Assembly (NCBI GenBank): GCA_905221605.1
Contig: CAJNDS010002293.1
Coordinates: 79,501 to 143,500 of the forward strand
Length of the DNA stretch: 64,000 nt
Source: Symbiodinium natans
Taxonomy: Eukaryota; Sar; Dinophyceae; Suessiales; Symbiodiniaceae
Direction of reading: 5' to 3'
Shown here: piece by piece, positions 44,903 through 56,689 of the stretch
Layout of the letters: each line of letters starts with the position of its first letter
How positions within the stretch are numbered: the first letter of the stretch is position 1
Notes under the pieces: generated by a model
The model's database searches: none
Seen by the model: only the letters and a program-made list of their open reading frames with translations
What the model was told of the DNA's origin: nothing
Made by a program: the position numbers and the translations under genes

Positions 44903-45022
44903 CCCTGGGTTCCCGGCCAGGAAAGTGGGGTGGGTGGGGGGGCAGCCCCCAAGCAATGGGCCCTGGCCAGGAGGGGCGGGATGGGTGGGGGGGGTGCCCC
45001 CAAACCTCAACCAATCGAAGTA
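44903..45022 (+). repeat. ~120-bp direct repeat, right copy
   Basis: Pairs with 37141-37262 in the same orientation and is preceded by a palindrome copy. The two copies enclose about 7.6 kb with the hAT, H3-like and SUMO-like genes. Confidence 0.9.
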
Positions 45023-45783
45023 GTTGGTAATCACCCCACCAACACCCCCCTCCAAGGACGCTTTGAGGTTTAGGGTTCAGGGTATGTGCTTGTCAGGCTT
45101 ATTTCCTGCTATTTATTTTTCCGTCGTTGCGTCGCTAATTTTATTAATTTCAATTTTTCCGTCGTTTCCGTCGCAATAATTTGGGCAGAGCACATGCACA
45201 CCTGAACCGTTCCTGAACCCTCCAGTTCGGTGGTTGAAGGGCTCGGGCCAGGCAAGTCAAGATAGGGTTTTTAGGGGTTTTACGGGTTCAGGGTTTACGT
45301 AGGGTTTAAGTCTCTGCTTTCTGGGGACTAGGGGTGGCAGGTGGGGGGGGAAAGTCTAGGGTTCAAGGGGTTTGGAGTTCAGGGTTTTGCCGTACAGAAG
45401 TGTTAGCACCAGTTTGGGGGTTGAGGGTTCACGGGAGTTTAGGGAAAACCCTTGAGACTCAACACACCTAAGCCCTTTCTTCCGGGAGCTTACCCAAACT
45501 TTGGGGGGAGGGTTGATAGGTTGGAGAAATCCTCTTCCCTTAAACCCTGCACCCTAAACCCTAAACCTCGAACCCTAAACCCTAAAGGGGCGGCCTGCTT
45601 GACCTCTCCGGACATCGACGCCACCTGGAGGTGTGGCTGTTAGGCCTTGGGGTGTTGGGGTTTAACTGAAGGGTCCATGGACCTTATTGTTGGGGTTTGG
45701 CGTTTACGTGCAGGGTTTAGGGTTTAGCTAAGGTTGGGTATAAGGAGGGACCCGTAGAAAGGACCTTTAATCTTGTTCCCTTC

Positions 45784-45959
45784 CTAAGCTTGTTTGCATT
45801 TTTCGACATCCTCCGTGACCTGCCGGTTGGCGTCAGCTTCAGAGACTCCGTGGGCAATCTTGACGATGTAGCTGGCTCGCAAATGCTTGTGATACCGGAA
45901 AGATGCTTGCTGTGCCTTTGTTCGGAGCCAGGCGTCCAAGGCATTTGGCAACAGCTCCC
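45784..45959 (-). CDS. Terminal exon of an unrecognised gene
   Basis: After an acceptor-like ACTAAGATCAG the minus strand stays open for 58 codons and ends TAG. It reads ELLPNALDAWLRTKAQQASF, then YHKHLRASYIVKIAHGVSEA, and ends CKQA. The composition is strongly protein-like. The element upstream ends GATCAG, as family B does. Upstream exons were not identified with confidence; a candidate is 46150-46250. Confidence 0.5.
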
Positions 45960-47788
45960 CTGATCTTAGTCAAGCCACGAAGCGGCCCCTAATAACCCCA
46001 GAATGACCCCCAAAGTCCCGTGAAAAGGGTCCCTCGCTTAAGTCCCTTGATTACCCAAAGTCCTTATATAGGAAGGACATTAAGGTCCATGTATTCCCTA
46101 TTTAGGTACATGGACCCTGAGGGTTATAGGGTTTATAGGCAAGGCTGGAGTCCTTTCTGAACTTGCAAAGAGGTGCAGCAAAGAGGGCTCTGTGCGGGGG
46201 CCCTGTGCTTTGCGTACGGGTTTTTCTAGACTACGGATATGGAGCCGCCTATCAGGCCCGCATTCGAACAGGCACCTCAGAGAGGAACCAGAGACCCTGA
46301 ACCCCTACTTCCTTCTTGTATAAGGGACTCTGAGGCCCAAGTATATACTATTGAGGTACACCCCAAACCCCAAAGACTAAACCCCAACCCCTAAACCCTA
46401 ACCCTGAACCCCAAACCCCAAACCCTAACCCCAAACCCTAAACCCCATCGACCCTAAACCCTAAACCCCAAACCCTAAACCCCATGGACCCTAAACCCTT
46501 AACCCCGAACCCTAAACCCCATGGACCCTTAGGGGAAGCGACATGGTCCCTAAGATATGTCTTCATGATAAGGCGGCCCCTCTTATTTAGGGTACCCCAA
46601 GAAGGGACCCTAATCCCTAAACCCCAAACCCTAAACCCCAAACCCTAAACCCTAAACTTCTTGAACCCTTAGGGGGGAAGCGATATGAAGCAAAGCTCGA
46701 CCTGCACGGTGATGGGCCCTTGAAGAAGGTTGCGGCCGCCCCAGCTCTCCGCAACATCCTAGCAGACATTCTGAGGGACTTAGGGCTTAGGGCCGTTTAG
46801 GGGTTTAGGGTTTAGGGCTAGGGTTCAGGGTTCAGGGTTCAGGGTTCAGGGTTCAGGGTTCAGGGTTCAGGGTTTAGGGTTTAGGGTTTAGGGTTTAGGG
46901 TTTAGGGTTTAGGGTTTAGGGTTTAGGGTTTAGGGTTTAGGGTTTTGGGCTTAGGGTTTAGGGGTTCAGAGGTTTTTGGGCTTCATAAGGGGGTTAGGGT
47001 TTAGGGGGTTTAGGGGCTTAGGGTTTAGGGTTTGTTTGGGGTTTAGAGGTTTATAGTGGTTTAGGGTTTAGGGGTTTAGGGCCTTAGGGTTTAGGGGTTT
47101 TTGGGTTTAGGGGTTTGGGGGTTTGGGGGTTTGGGTGTTTAGGGTTTAGGAATTAGGGTTTAAGGTCGGGTCTGTCTTCGACTTTCTTCAGATATGTCAT
47201 GATAAGGGCACGCTTGGGGGTTTAGGGCTTCGGAAATGAGGGTGTGCGGTCTAGACTGGGCTTTGAAGTAAACCCAGGAGAAAAAAAGTGTGTAATTACT
47301 CCTCTTGGGCTCTTTGTAAAATTCGAACAAGCAAGAAAAGATACGTACACTGTCCGGTACAAGGCTACCGGTGTGTGCAGGGTTGCGGGAAGCTTCTGGG
47401 CCGAAAAGGTTTCAGGTAGTAAGTTTTGGGCGTGGCCCACAACGCCCCAACCTCCCCACCCCCGCGCGCCAATCACCAAATGTGCGTGCAGAAGCACATA
47501 AAGGGTTTGGGGTTTAGGGTAAGTTGATAAGACAAACTCAGATTGAACCCTCAACTTGTGGAGGGCATCCCCTCCACCGAAAACACTCTTGGCGAGTCCT
47601 TGCGCTCGTGACGTATAGCATATTGCCTCGGCAAAGGGTGTAGAAGAGTCTACCCGAAACCCTCAACCCTCAACCCCATACCCAAATGAGAGCACTACGA
47701 CGGGGAGGCACTCGCAAGGGACCCCCGCAGGCGATGTTGGGGATTCGATGTTTTAAGCCCTTCCCCCAAGGCTCCAAGGACGGCTTCT

Positions 47789-47824
<36 letters not shown>

Positions 47825-48078
47825 TTTTGAGCCCCGAGGTTCACGGTTTAGGTTTAGGGTTTAGGGGTTTAGGGTTTCAGGGTTTCGGGTTTAGGGTTAA
47901 GGGTCTTTGCTTCGGTTTAGGGTCTAGGGCACCCCAAGGCAAAGAGCACGGTGCGAGGGCTTTAGGATGGGCTGTAGGGCTCAGCGATGCTCTTGCCAAG
48001 TTTTGTCCCAAGCCCTCAACCCTAGCGGCAGAACCCCAAACCCTAAACCCCAGACCCAAATATCTATGCCCTGGTACC

Positions 48079-48183
48079 CTAAAAGTCCATGTAAACCATT
48101 ACTATATACTTAGGCCCCAAAGTCCCTGTATAGGAAGTACTTTAAGGCCCAAGTATTCCCTATTTAGGTACATGGACCCTGAG
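48079..48183. mobile_element. Family D palindromic element, opposite orientation
   Basis: Begins CTAAAAGTCCATGTAAACC and ends TTTAGGTACATGGACCCTGAG. The interior GGCCCAAGTATTCCC pairs with ATACTTAGGCCCC. Same family as 23438-23541, inverted. Confidence 0.8.
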
Positions 48184-49459
48184 GGGTAAGCTATGAGTGC
48201 TTTTTTGGGTAGATGATGAGCCTCGGATCATCCCCGATTCAGGGTTGAGGGCTGCTCAAAGCTACTAAACCCTAAGAGCTACGTGCGCTCTAAGCCACAA
48301 ACCTAACCCCACAAGCCCAGTGGTAGCCGTTTAACCCTTCTTGTTGGTTCTCGGTTTCCTTACACAGTCTAGGGTTTAGGGTTTCGGGTTTAGGGTTTAG
48401 GGTTTAGGGTTTACCAAGTTGGGTCTATGCAATTTCCAGGGTTGGGTTACAGGGTTTGTAGGGCCTACCAAGGCAAACCCAAAGTATGTAATATAGGGGC
48501 CTTAATACCAGAAGGGAATACTACCCTTCGTAATTGTTCCGACCCCTATATTAAAGACCATTTGTCCAAGGAGCAATAGCGCCTCTCCTGGGGCAAGCCA
48601 GCACAGCCTCAAACAACGGAACCCTAAACCCTAAATCCTAAACCCTAAACCCTAGACCCTAGACCCTAAACCCTAAACCCCTCCCCCTCAACCCCAAAAC
48701 CCCAAACTGGTTTTTACAAGTGGTTTCCTGCCTCAAGTGTAGAGTTTACGGTTTGGGGACATCTACCATGCATGCCTCACCAAGCGGTTCCTTAACCTAC
48801 CAATCCAGCCATGAAACACAAAGTTCGAAAGTCCTGAACACCCTTGCCAACCCTCAACTAAGGCCAGTTTGCCCTGCAACCCAACCCGAAACCCTGCGCT
48901 CCCCAATGCCCGAATTCCCATTCAAAGCCGTGCTGCCTCCATCGTAGCTGCGCTAGCAGGGCCCACGGCAATGGGAGCACCAGCAAGGCACAAAGGAGCA
49001 TCACCTAGAGGCATGGAATGTCGACGGTTTAGGGTGTAAGCTTTCAGCACTGGTGCAATTCTCTGAACTTTTGCAGTTTTTCTCAATACGAGCTCCCAAA
49101 ATGGAACCATATAATTGGAGGAATTGCCTTTTGGTGGGGTGCAGAACAATCGGATGGGCTGCATTTGCCCAAGGCGGCGAACCCTGCATCCACCCACAGA
49201 GCTGTATGCCCCCGAATCCCTCGAAATTGTATGATAAGGGATAAGGGACCTCAACCCCGAGCCCTACGCCCCAACGCCTTAAGCCCTAAACCCTAAGCCC
49301 TAAACCCTGAACTCTAAGCCCTAAACCCTGATGACATCGCTGGCAAGAACCGCTTCCAACGTGTGCGTCTGGTTCAGGTGGGACTCAAGCATAGCCAGGT
49401 TTACGGTTTCGAGTAGAAGGCTGGGTTCCTTGCACGTAAGTCTAAACCCCAAACCCGGA

Positions 49460-49650
49460 CGCGAACCTAGAACATAATTAATCGAAGACCAAGCACTCGA
49501 CGGTTCCGACAGATGTGGGACACAACGAGTGGTTTATAAATGGATCTAGGATGTAGGCGAACCTGGAAAATAACCAACCGAAGACCAAGCACTCGACGGT
49601 TCCGACAGATGTGGGACACAACGAGTGGGTTAGAGAATTTAGATGTAGGA
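49460..49650. repeat. Tandem duplication of ~100 bp
   Basis: Two copies of a unit containing CCAAGCACTCGACGGTTCCG and ATGTGGGACACAACGAGTGG, with differences in the first third. Confidence 0.9.
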
Positions 49651-51118
49651 TGTAGGGTTTAATTAGGCGGGCTTAAGGCCAGGAGCCGTAACAACTCTAA
49701 CCGGTGAATCCGCAACCATTGCTTCATCAATTAGTTGGTTTGTGTTGTAATCTTCATTGAATGCACAATTTCCTTTTGTAGTGGGGCCTCGGGGGGGCAG
49801 GGGTATTAAGCCCGAAACCCTAAACCCTAAACCCTAAACCCTAAAGGGTTTTTGGTTTGGGGCTTGGGGACTCGGTGCAGGAAGCTGAAGGCCTCAAAGG
49901 CTTCGGAATGCAGCTTCGAACTTACATATGGGTTTAGGGTTTTCGGGCCTAGTTTGGGGGTTTAGGGTTTGGGGCTTAGGGTTTAGGGCTTAGGGTAGGG
50001 GTTGGGGCTTAGGGTGGTTTAAGGGTTTTGGGGTATAGAACTCCCAGCCAACTACATCCCATGCTGAGTCCGGGTGCGTGGAAGCTGTACTCGCCGGAAG
50101 TTGGGCTGAGAGTGTACAGTAAAGGCAGCTCATGGAGCTCCTGGCAGTTTGCCCCAAGCTCCAAACTAAACCCTGCCTAGGTCTGTTGCTCCACATGGCT
50201 TTCTTGGGCGCAATAGAGGGTGTACCATGTTGGAGCCCTAAACCCTAAACCCTACACCCGAAACCCTCAACTCCGCCCCCCTAACTTCGGCAGCACTGCT
50301 GTCTTCTCCAAAACCTGCAAAGACAGAATTCGGGCTTCTCAGGGTTAGGGTTGAGTTCCGAAAGTTTGCCGAAAGTCAGGCTCTTGGTATAATGGGTGTA
50401 GGGTTTTTAGCGTTTTAAGGGGTTTTAGGGTGTAGGGCCCCGAACTCCCAACACCAGTGTCCTCGACGCTCTGGGCAAAGTCGCCACCTCACAGCGCTAA
50501 ACCCCATACGCGAAAAAGCCCCTTAAGCCACCGCAGCCTAAATGCTCTTTGCCTGAAGCCCTGAGGCCCCTAAACTTGTTAGCCCAGTAATTCCGACCCC
50601 TATATTATATGCTCTTTGCCTTAAGCCCTGAGGCCCCTAGGTTATCAGGGGATTGGCCGATTGGGGCAGGCGTATGGTGTGCCTGGACCCGCCAAAGTAC
50701 ACACCCACAAAAATATATCGGCCCCCAAAACAAACAGCCGCTAGGACGGACGCTATTCATTTGCAGTGGTTTCTGTTTGACCAGGGCTTGTGGGTGTGGC
50801 GTCTGAGTAGTTTTGGTAGGGTTGAGTCGAACTGGTCTCCGCTCTTCGGTGTTTTAAAGGATGTCGATAGAATTGGGACAAGTGCCAGCGCCCGCTCCAG
50901 TTACATGTGTCTGGGAAGTTGTTATATTTTGATGCACCCACTCTGGATCAATTGCTGCACATACCTGAGATTCAGGGTTGCCTTGGCATGCATCTGGTGC
51001 AAGCTTTGCTGCTCTCCATCTACTCTTAATTACTCTCGTTTCCAGCCTTCCACCACGTGCTTTCCCAACATTCTGTCTGAGCTGCCCTGTGTAGGACTCT
51101 CTCTTCTAGGCACCAATG

Positions 51119-51219
51119 GTCTCTCTCTCTCTCTCTCTCTCCCCGCTTTTTTTCTATCTCTCTCTCTCTCTCTCCTCTCTCTCTTCTCTCTCCCTCTCTC
51201 CCTCTCTCCTCTCTCTCTC

Positions 51220-51265
<46 letters not shown>

Positions 51266-51375
51266 TCCCTCTCGCCCTCTCCCTCTCCCTCTCCCTCTCC
51301 CTCTCCCTCTCCCTCTCCCTCTCCCTCTCCCTCTCCCTCTCCCTCTCCCTCTCCCTCTCCCTCTCTGTCTCTCGC
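51119..51375. repeat. CT / CCCTCT microsatellite
   Basis: (CT)n with interruptions changes at about 51270 to a regular (CCCTCT)n block of roughly 15 units. Open frames on both strands encode RE/GE or SL/SP repeats and are not genes. Confidence 0.97.
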
Positions 51376-51951
51376 TCCCACATAAAGTACACGACCTCCC
51401 CCCCCCGGCCCCTATCACCCCCTCCAATTCAGAACGAGGCCCAAATGAAGTTCTAACGGTTCGGGTTTAGGGTATAGCGTTTAGGGTTTAGGCTTTAGGG
51501 TTAGACTTGATTGATTGACCCTTCACCACAGGTGCAAGGTAGACATAAACTGAATCTTTAACCCCGCAGCCCTCACACTGAGACATCAAACTGAGGGCTG
51601 AAACAACTCAACCTAAAACCCCATCAACACGAAAAGGACGAAGGGTCTTTCAACAAAAACAACGAAAACCCCCCCCCCCCCCTAAACCCTAAACCCTAAT
51701 CAAACCCCAAACCCAAAACCCTTAAAACCCTAAACCCTAAAGCCCAAAATCCTAAACCCTAAAACCCTAAAACCATACAACAAAAAAACCCTAAACCCCC
51801 TAAACCCCACAAACCCCCATAAACCCCTAAACCCCCTAAACCTCCTAAACCCCCTAAAACCCCCTAACCCCCCCTAAAACCCCCTAAAATCCCCTAAAAC
51901 CACCGAAAACATCGTAAAACCCCCCAAAACCCCCCTAAACCCTAACCCTTT

Positions 51952-52020
51952 CTCCAAGGCCAAGCCGCAGGGTTCACAGCGATCCTCCACGAGGCGGTGG
52001 CCCATTGGGCAGCAGCATCC
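51952..52020 (-). CDS. Exon-like island, Cys-rich
   Basis: After CTCTCCAG the minus strand reads CCPMGHRLVEDRCEPCGLAL, with C-P-x-G...C-x2-C spacing like Cys-rich extracellular modules. It is bounded by CCCTAA on the left and TTTAGGG units on the right. The gene is unknown. Confidence 0.4.
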
Positions 52021-53429
52021 CTGGAGAGGCAGAACCCGGGTTTAGGGTTTAGGGTTTAGGGTGTAGGGTTTAGGGTCTAGGGTTTAGGGTTTAGGGGTTG
52101 CGGGTGCATAGGGTTTAGAGCTAAAGACCCTAAAACCCACAATCCCTACCCCAAAACATACCTAAACCTGCTTCCCTTAACTGACAAAACGGGGAGGAGG
52201 AGGAGGATCTGTTCGGCCTGCAGGGATGAATGTTTTGCCTTCAGAGTGCAGATCGGGCCTGGTTCTTAGTAGGGAATGGGGGCACTAGGGATAGGGCTTG
52301 ATTGGGTTGATAGCACCCTTCTTCCCTCCCCTGGGGCTTAGGGTGCAGGGTTAGGGTTTAGGGTTTGCCTGGGGCTTAAAAGTTTAGCGTTTAGGGGTCA
52401 GGTTAAAGCATACATTCCATAGGTCAGGTTGCAGGGCCACCAGCAGCAACGGTCCACCCCGAAAAGATCTGAATTCGGTGATCACTTCGACTCTTTCCGG
52501 CTTTCAGGCAATTTCCCTAAGGTTCCAGGACTTTGGGGCCCAAGTATCTAAAAACAAGTTGCATGGGCCCGTAGGGTCAGGTTTACATACCTCGTGAGCA
52601 TTTCAATCCGTGTCCTCCGGTTCGGGGTTTGGGGCCTGGGGTTTTGGATTTGGGTTTAGTGCCTGGGGATGTGTTAGGATTTTTGGCTTCAGGCTTCGGA
52701 AAGGTCATGACAGACATGATCCTGGGCAAGGCGTTTTCATGCCCTAAACCCTAAACCCTAAACCCTAAACCCTAAACCCTAAACCCTAAACCCTAAACCC
52801 TAAACCCTTTGGGGTTGTAGTCTTGACCCGGGTCTGCCAGATGCGGCCCTGGCTCGCCCGAAAGCTTGGGCGGGCAGGCGACGAAGCCGTTATGCTCGCA
52901 ACTGGGCAGCAGGTCGCTTTGCATCTCAGGCGGGGGCTTAGGGTTTTCAGGGTTCAGGGTTCAGGGTTCGTTTAGGGTTTAGGGTTTAGGCTTTAGGGTT
53001 TAGTGTTTAGGGTTTAGGGCGGGGCCCTCTGCCTCTCTGGGGTGGAAGCTGCGGCACTTTCTGGAGAAGCCAGCGTGCCTCATCTGAGAGTGTTAGAAAT
53101 GGCCCGGAGGACTCACCGAACAATCTTGGGGGGTCCCTTCGTATGGGCCCTTAAAAGGCTACCCCTTATATACCCCTAATATCCCCTGCACAACCCAAGG
53201 GCCCATGCGTCAGAACCCTCTTAAGGGACCGTGTAAGTACCCTTAGATACTTCTGGCAAAGGGTTCCTATATGGCAGCTTTAGGGCCCCCAGGTATGAAA
53301 CACATATGAACCCCTCAGAAACACATCCCCCACACGCAACAATTTATCTAAACCCTAACCCCTAAACCCTAAACCCTAAACCCTAAACCCTAAACCCTAA
53401 ACCCTAAACCCTAGAGAGCTGCCCACCTG

Positions 53430-53525
53430 CCTCGTCCACCAGGAGGACGAAGATGGGATGGACTGGCGGCCGTCGCACTCGCGTAGGCCGGCAGGTATCT
53501 GGTGGACCAGCACTTCCTTGCAGCG
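53430..53525 (-). CDS. Exon-like island, unrecognised
   Basis: The minus strand is open (LRCKEVLVHQIPAGLRECDG in one frame) and ends near CAGGTGGGCAG, a good donor context, before CCCTAAA/TTTAGGG arrays on either side. The frame is not certain. Confidence 0.3.
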
Positions 53526-55934
53526 GAGCATGGGTTTAGGGTTTAGGGTTTAGGGTTTGGGGTTTAGGGTTTAGGGTTCAGGGTTAGAGCCCTACACAAA
53601 CCCCTTCATTGGGGGAAGACTCCTGCACCCCATGCAACACCGGAAGGTCTGGAAGGATTCCAGCGCTTATGCCGTCCAGTCCCTGTCAGAATAGAAGGCT
53701 GATGTGCAGCTATTCTGTGTGACTGCCCACACCAGTTCCAACAAAAATGAGGGCTTAGGGCCTCGGGCCGTAAAGAGCATGTTGCGTACTTCTCCATTCA
53801 CTTAGGAGTAACATGGTTCGACTCGATCACTCTCAGTAAGCAGAAGAAACAACAAAGCTAAACGCCGTTTGCTGGCTACGTAACCCTAGGACCCATGTAC
53901 CAAATGGAGAACACCTGGGTCTTACAGTACTTCCTACGAAGGAACTGTGGGGCCCACATATATACAGTGGAGGTACATGGGACCCTGAAGAATGTCGGGC
54001 AGGGTTTCGGGTGTACGGTTCTAGTTAAGGGTTTAAGGGTTTAAGGGTTTAAAAGGTTTGAAGGTTTGCGCTTTTAGGGGTTTAGGGTTTTAGGGTTTAG
54101 GGCTAGTAAGACTATCACGTCCCGGAGGCATCCATCGCCCGATGGTAGTTTGCGCGTGTACCCGACCACCAGTCGAAATGGGAGGTGCCAGTGACAAGAA
54201 GTCGGCGCCTTAGCTTTCTAGGGTTTAGGGTTTAGGGTTTTAGGGTTTTAGGGTTTTAGGGTTTAGGGTTTAGGGTTTAGGGTTTAGGGTTTAGGGTTTC
54301 AGGTTTCAGGGCTTCGGGTCTGGCAAACTAGGGTTACAAGCGCCCGAGTTCTTCGCCACCACTGGAACCCGGAAGCCTAAACCCTAACCCACCTCCCCCA
54401 TTTTTCCCGCCCCCTCTTCCCAATAGATCTGCACAAGTGACTCGGCAAAGGGCGCAGACCCCGATTGCACCTGGGCAGGGATCCGGCGGGGGAGCTCACC
54501 GCTTCCTACCCCTACAAGCACCCAGAATCAGACCCCCCAAAAGGAGCTTTTGCGCACTCTCAATGCTATAAACCCTAAACGCTAGCAAAACACAACAGGA
54601 ACACAAGGCAACTTCAACCCAGGCAAACTTGAAGCAGCGTTCAAACAGAAGAGGCCGAGGTTGGTACCAGCACCAGACCAGAACACGAGAGATGGAAAGC
54701 CAGCCTCTGACACTCGACACCTTGGCCATAAACCCTAAACCATAAACCCTAAACCATAAACCCTAAACCCTAACCCCTAAACCCTAAACCCTAAACCCGG
54801 AAGCTGTAAAGGCCGAACATGCCAATCCTCGCCCCCCGCCCTCCCTCCCCCCTCCCTCCCCTCCCTCCCCATCCTCCTCCCCAGCCCCCCAGCTCTGCTG
54901 ACAAACGATGCAAAACATCGATTAACCCTAAACCCTAAACCCTAAACCCTAAACCCTAAACCCTAAACCCTAAACCCTAAACCCTAAACCCTAAACCCTA
55001 AACCCTCAGGGGGTGACGTACCTACAGGCTTAGGGTTCAGGCTTCAGGGACCCTGCACCGAAATAGAAAATCCTTGGGTCTGAACGTATACCTTCTACAA
55101 AGGGTTTAGGGTTTAGGGTTTAGGGTTTAGGGTTTAGGGTTGCGAGGTACATGGACCCTTAGGCAAATAGGACAATTGCAACAGGAATAGAAACTCTCCC
55201 CGGACGAAGTCCAAGACCTAGAACTGTAAATCCAAATCCGGGCCGATACCATGCTGAAGGATGATATGTGGAGGTTTAGGGTTTAGGGTTTAGGGTTAGG
55301 GTTTAGGGTTGAGGGCTTAGAGAAACTAACGAAAAAGAGGTCAGTCATGGGCAAAGGTCATCCCAATTGCCAAGGACAAAGTGCTCCGTGCGCCCTCCCT
55401 AGACCCTGAACCTTAAACCCCAAGCTTCCCTAAACACCAGCACCAAACCCTGAAACTGCGGATCCCGAAAGCCTACGCCCCCAAACTGAAGCCCTACACC
55501 CGAAAAACCCCAAACCCCCTCAAACGCCCAAACCCTGAAACCCTGAAACCCCGAAACCCGGACACCCCCTGACCCCAACCCTAAACCCTAAACCCTAAAC
55601 CCTAAACCCTAAACCCTAAACTCTAAACCCTAAACCCTAAATCCCTAAATCCCTAAACCTCGTCCAAGCACCGCCCAGGCCAGGGGCCGAGCACGGTGGG
55701 CAGAATGAAGGGCCTCCCAGGTTTAGGGTTTAGGGTTTAGGGTTTAGGGTTTAGGGTTTAAGGTTTAAGGTTTAGGGTTAGGGTTTACGATTGGCAGGGC
55801 CAGGACATTTCTAGTTTAGAAGGGGTTCGAGCAATTGGCCAAAAAAACCTTCCCGCCCAGAGGGTCCCATTACATTACGAAAATATGAATTCTATTTTTT
55901 TCGTGCGCAGCTTTCCTAAACCCTCGCTTCACAC

Positions 55935-56345
55935 CCACTTGTTCCAGAAGCTCTCCAAAGCTCCCAAAAGAAATGCAATAAGAAGACGAACAAACAAAAG
56001 ACATTGACATCCCTGAGCCTTTAACATTCGACCCCAGAATTCTTTTGGGACCCCGGGGACACTCCCAGATGCTCCAGGAGCCCCCCCCAAGGCACGCAAA
56101 AGAAATACAACGGACAAAAAACTGAGATTCCTGAACCCGTAACATTAGACCCCAGCAGAATTTCTGGGACCCCGGGGCGGCTCCCAGAAGCTCAAGGAGG
56201 CCCCCAGAAGCTCCCCAAGGCACCCAAAAGAAACAAAACAATGAAAAGACCAGAAAAAATGAAGAAAAACAAAACAATGAGATTCCTGAACCCTTAACAT
56301 TAAATCCCAGAAGATTTTTTGGGACCCCGGGAAGGCTCCCCACCC
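55935..56345. repeat. Three tandem copies of a ~135-150-bp unit
   Basis: Each unit contains CCCAAAAGAAA/GCAAAAGAAA, GA.ATTCCTGA.CC..TAACATT and GGGACCCCGGG. Copy starts are near 55960, 56093 and 56225. The minus-strand frame through it is hydrophobic (FLVFSLFCFFWVPWGA) but arises from repeat units and is not called as a gene. Confidence 0.85.
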
Positions 56346-56387
56346 CACCCTCGCACCAAACCCATTTGACCCAGTTGCCTAAATCGA

Positions 56388-56650
56388 CGTTTTAAATCGA
56401 CGAAGGATTTGCGTACATCGACGAAGAACTTGCCTAAATCGACGAAAAACTTGCCTAAATCGAGGAATAACATGCCTAAATCGACGAAGGATTTGCCTAA
56501 ATCGAGGAAGGATTTACCTAAATCGGCGAAGGACTTGCCTAAATCGACGAAGAACTTGCCTAAATCGACGAAGGATTTGCCAAAAATCGACGAAGGATTT
56601 GCCTAAATCGACGAAGGATTTGCCTAAATCGACGAAGGTTTTGCCTAAAA
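56388..56650 (+). repeat. 21-bp minisatellite, open in frame on plus
   Basis: About 12 units of ATCGACGAAGGATTTGCCTAA. Because 21 is divisible by three it stays open and would encode K-(N/D)-L-P-K-S-(T/R) heptads. No start context, flanking exon or family match was seen, so coding is not claimed. Confidence 0.95.
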
Positions 56651-56689
56651 CGACGAATTTACATATGTTTAAAAAGAAAAAAAAATATA

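Larger units (their letters stand above)
45960..51115. repeat. Telomeric arrays, family D elements, duplications
   Basis: Notable parts are 46820-46945 (about eight TTCAGGG followed by about eleven TTTAGGG), 46980-47160 (degenerate), a G tract at 47790-47822, family D copies at about 46085-46135 and 48079-48183, and a ~100-bp tandem duplication at 49460-49650. The pair of TGCTCTTTGCCT.AAGCCCTGAGG copies is at 50542 and 50610. A possible exon is at 46690-46765 (minus, AESWGGRNLLQGPITVQVEL). No complete gene was recognised. Confidence 0.7.
51376..55900. repeat. Telomeric arrays and family D elements
   Basis: Arrays lie at 52040-52100, 52742-52808, 53355-53412, 53533-53585, 54230-54300, 54725-54800, 54924-55008, 55100-55140 and 55570-55620. 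51680-51950 is a degenerate series of CCCCCTAAA variants. Family D copies are at 53886-53990 and 55045-55162. Two exon-like islands are listed; otherwise no gene was recognised. Confidence 0.75.

Noticed and set aside
51026-51456. Long frames rich in RE, GR, SL or SP
   Set aside because: Produced by the CT/CCCTCT microsatellite; open in several frames at once.
55870-56343. 157-codon hydrophobic minus-strand frame
   Set aside because: It arises from three tandem DNA units repeating the same hydrophobic text; no start context or family was recognised.
56388-56650. CRISPR array
   Set aside because: The units are directly adjacent 21-bp copies without unique spacers, and the sequence is eukaryotic.
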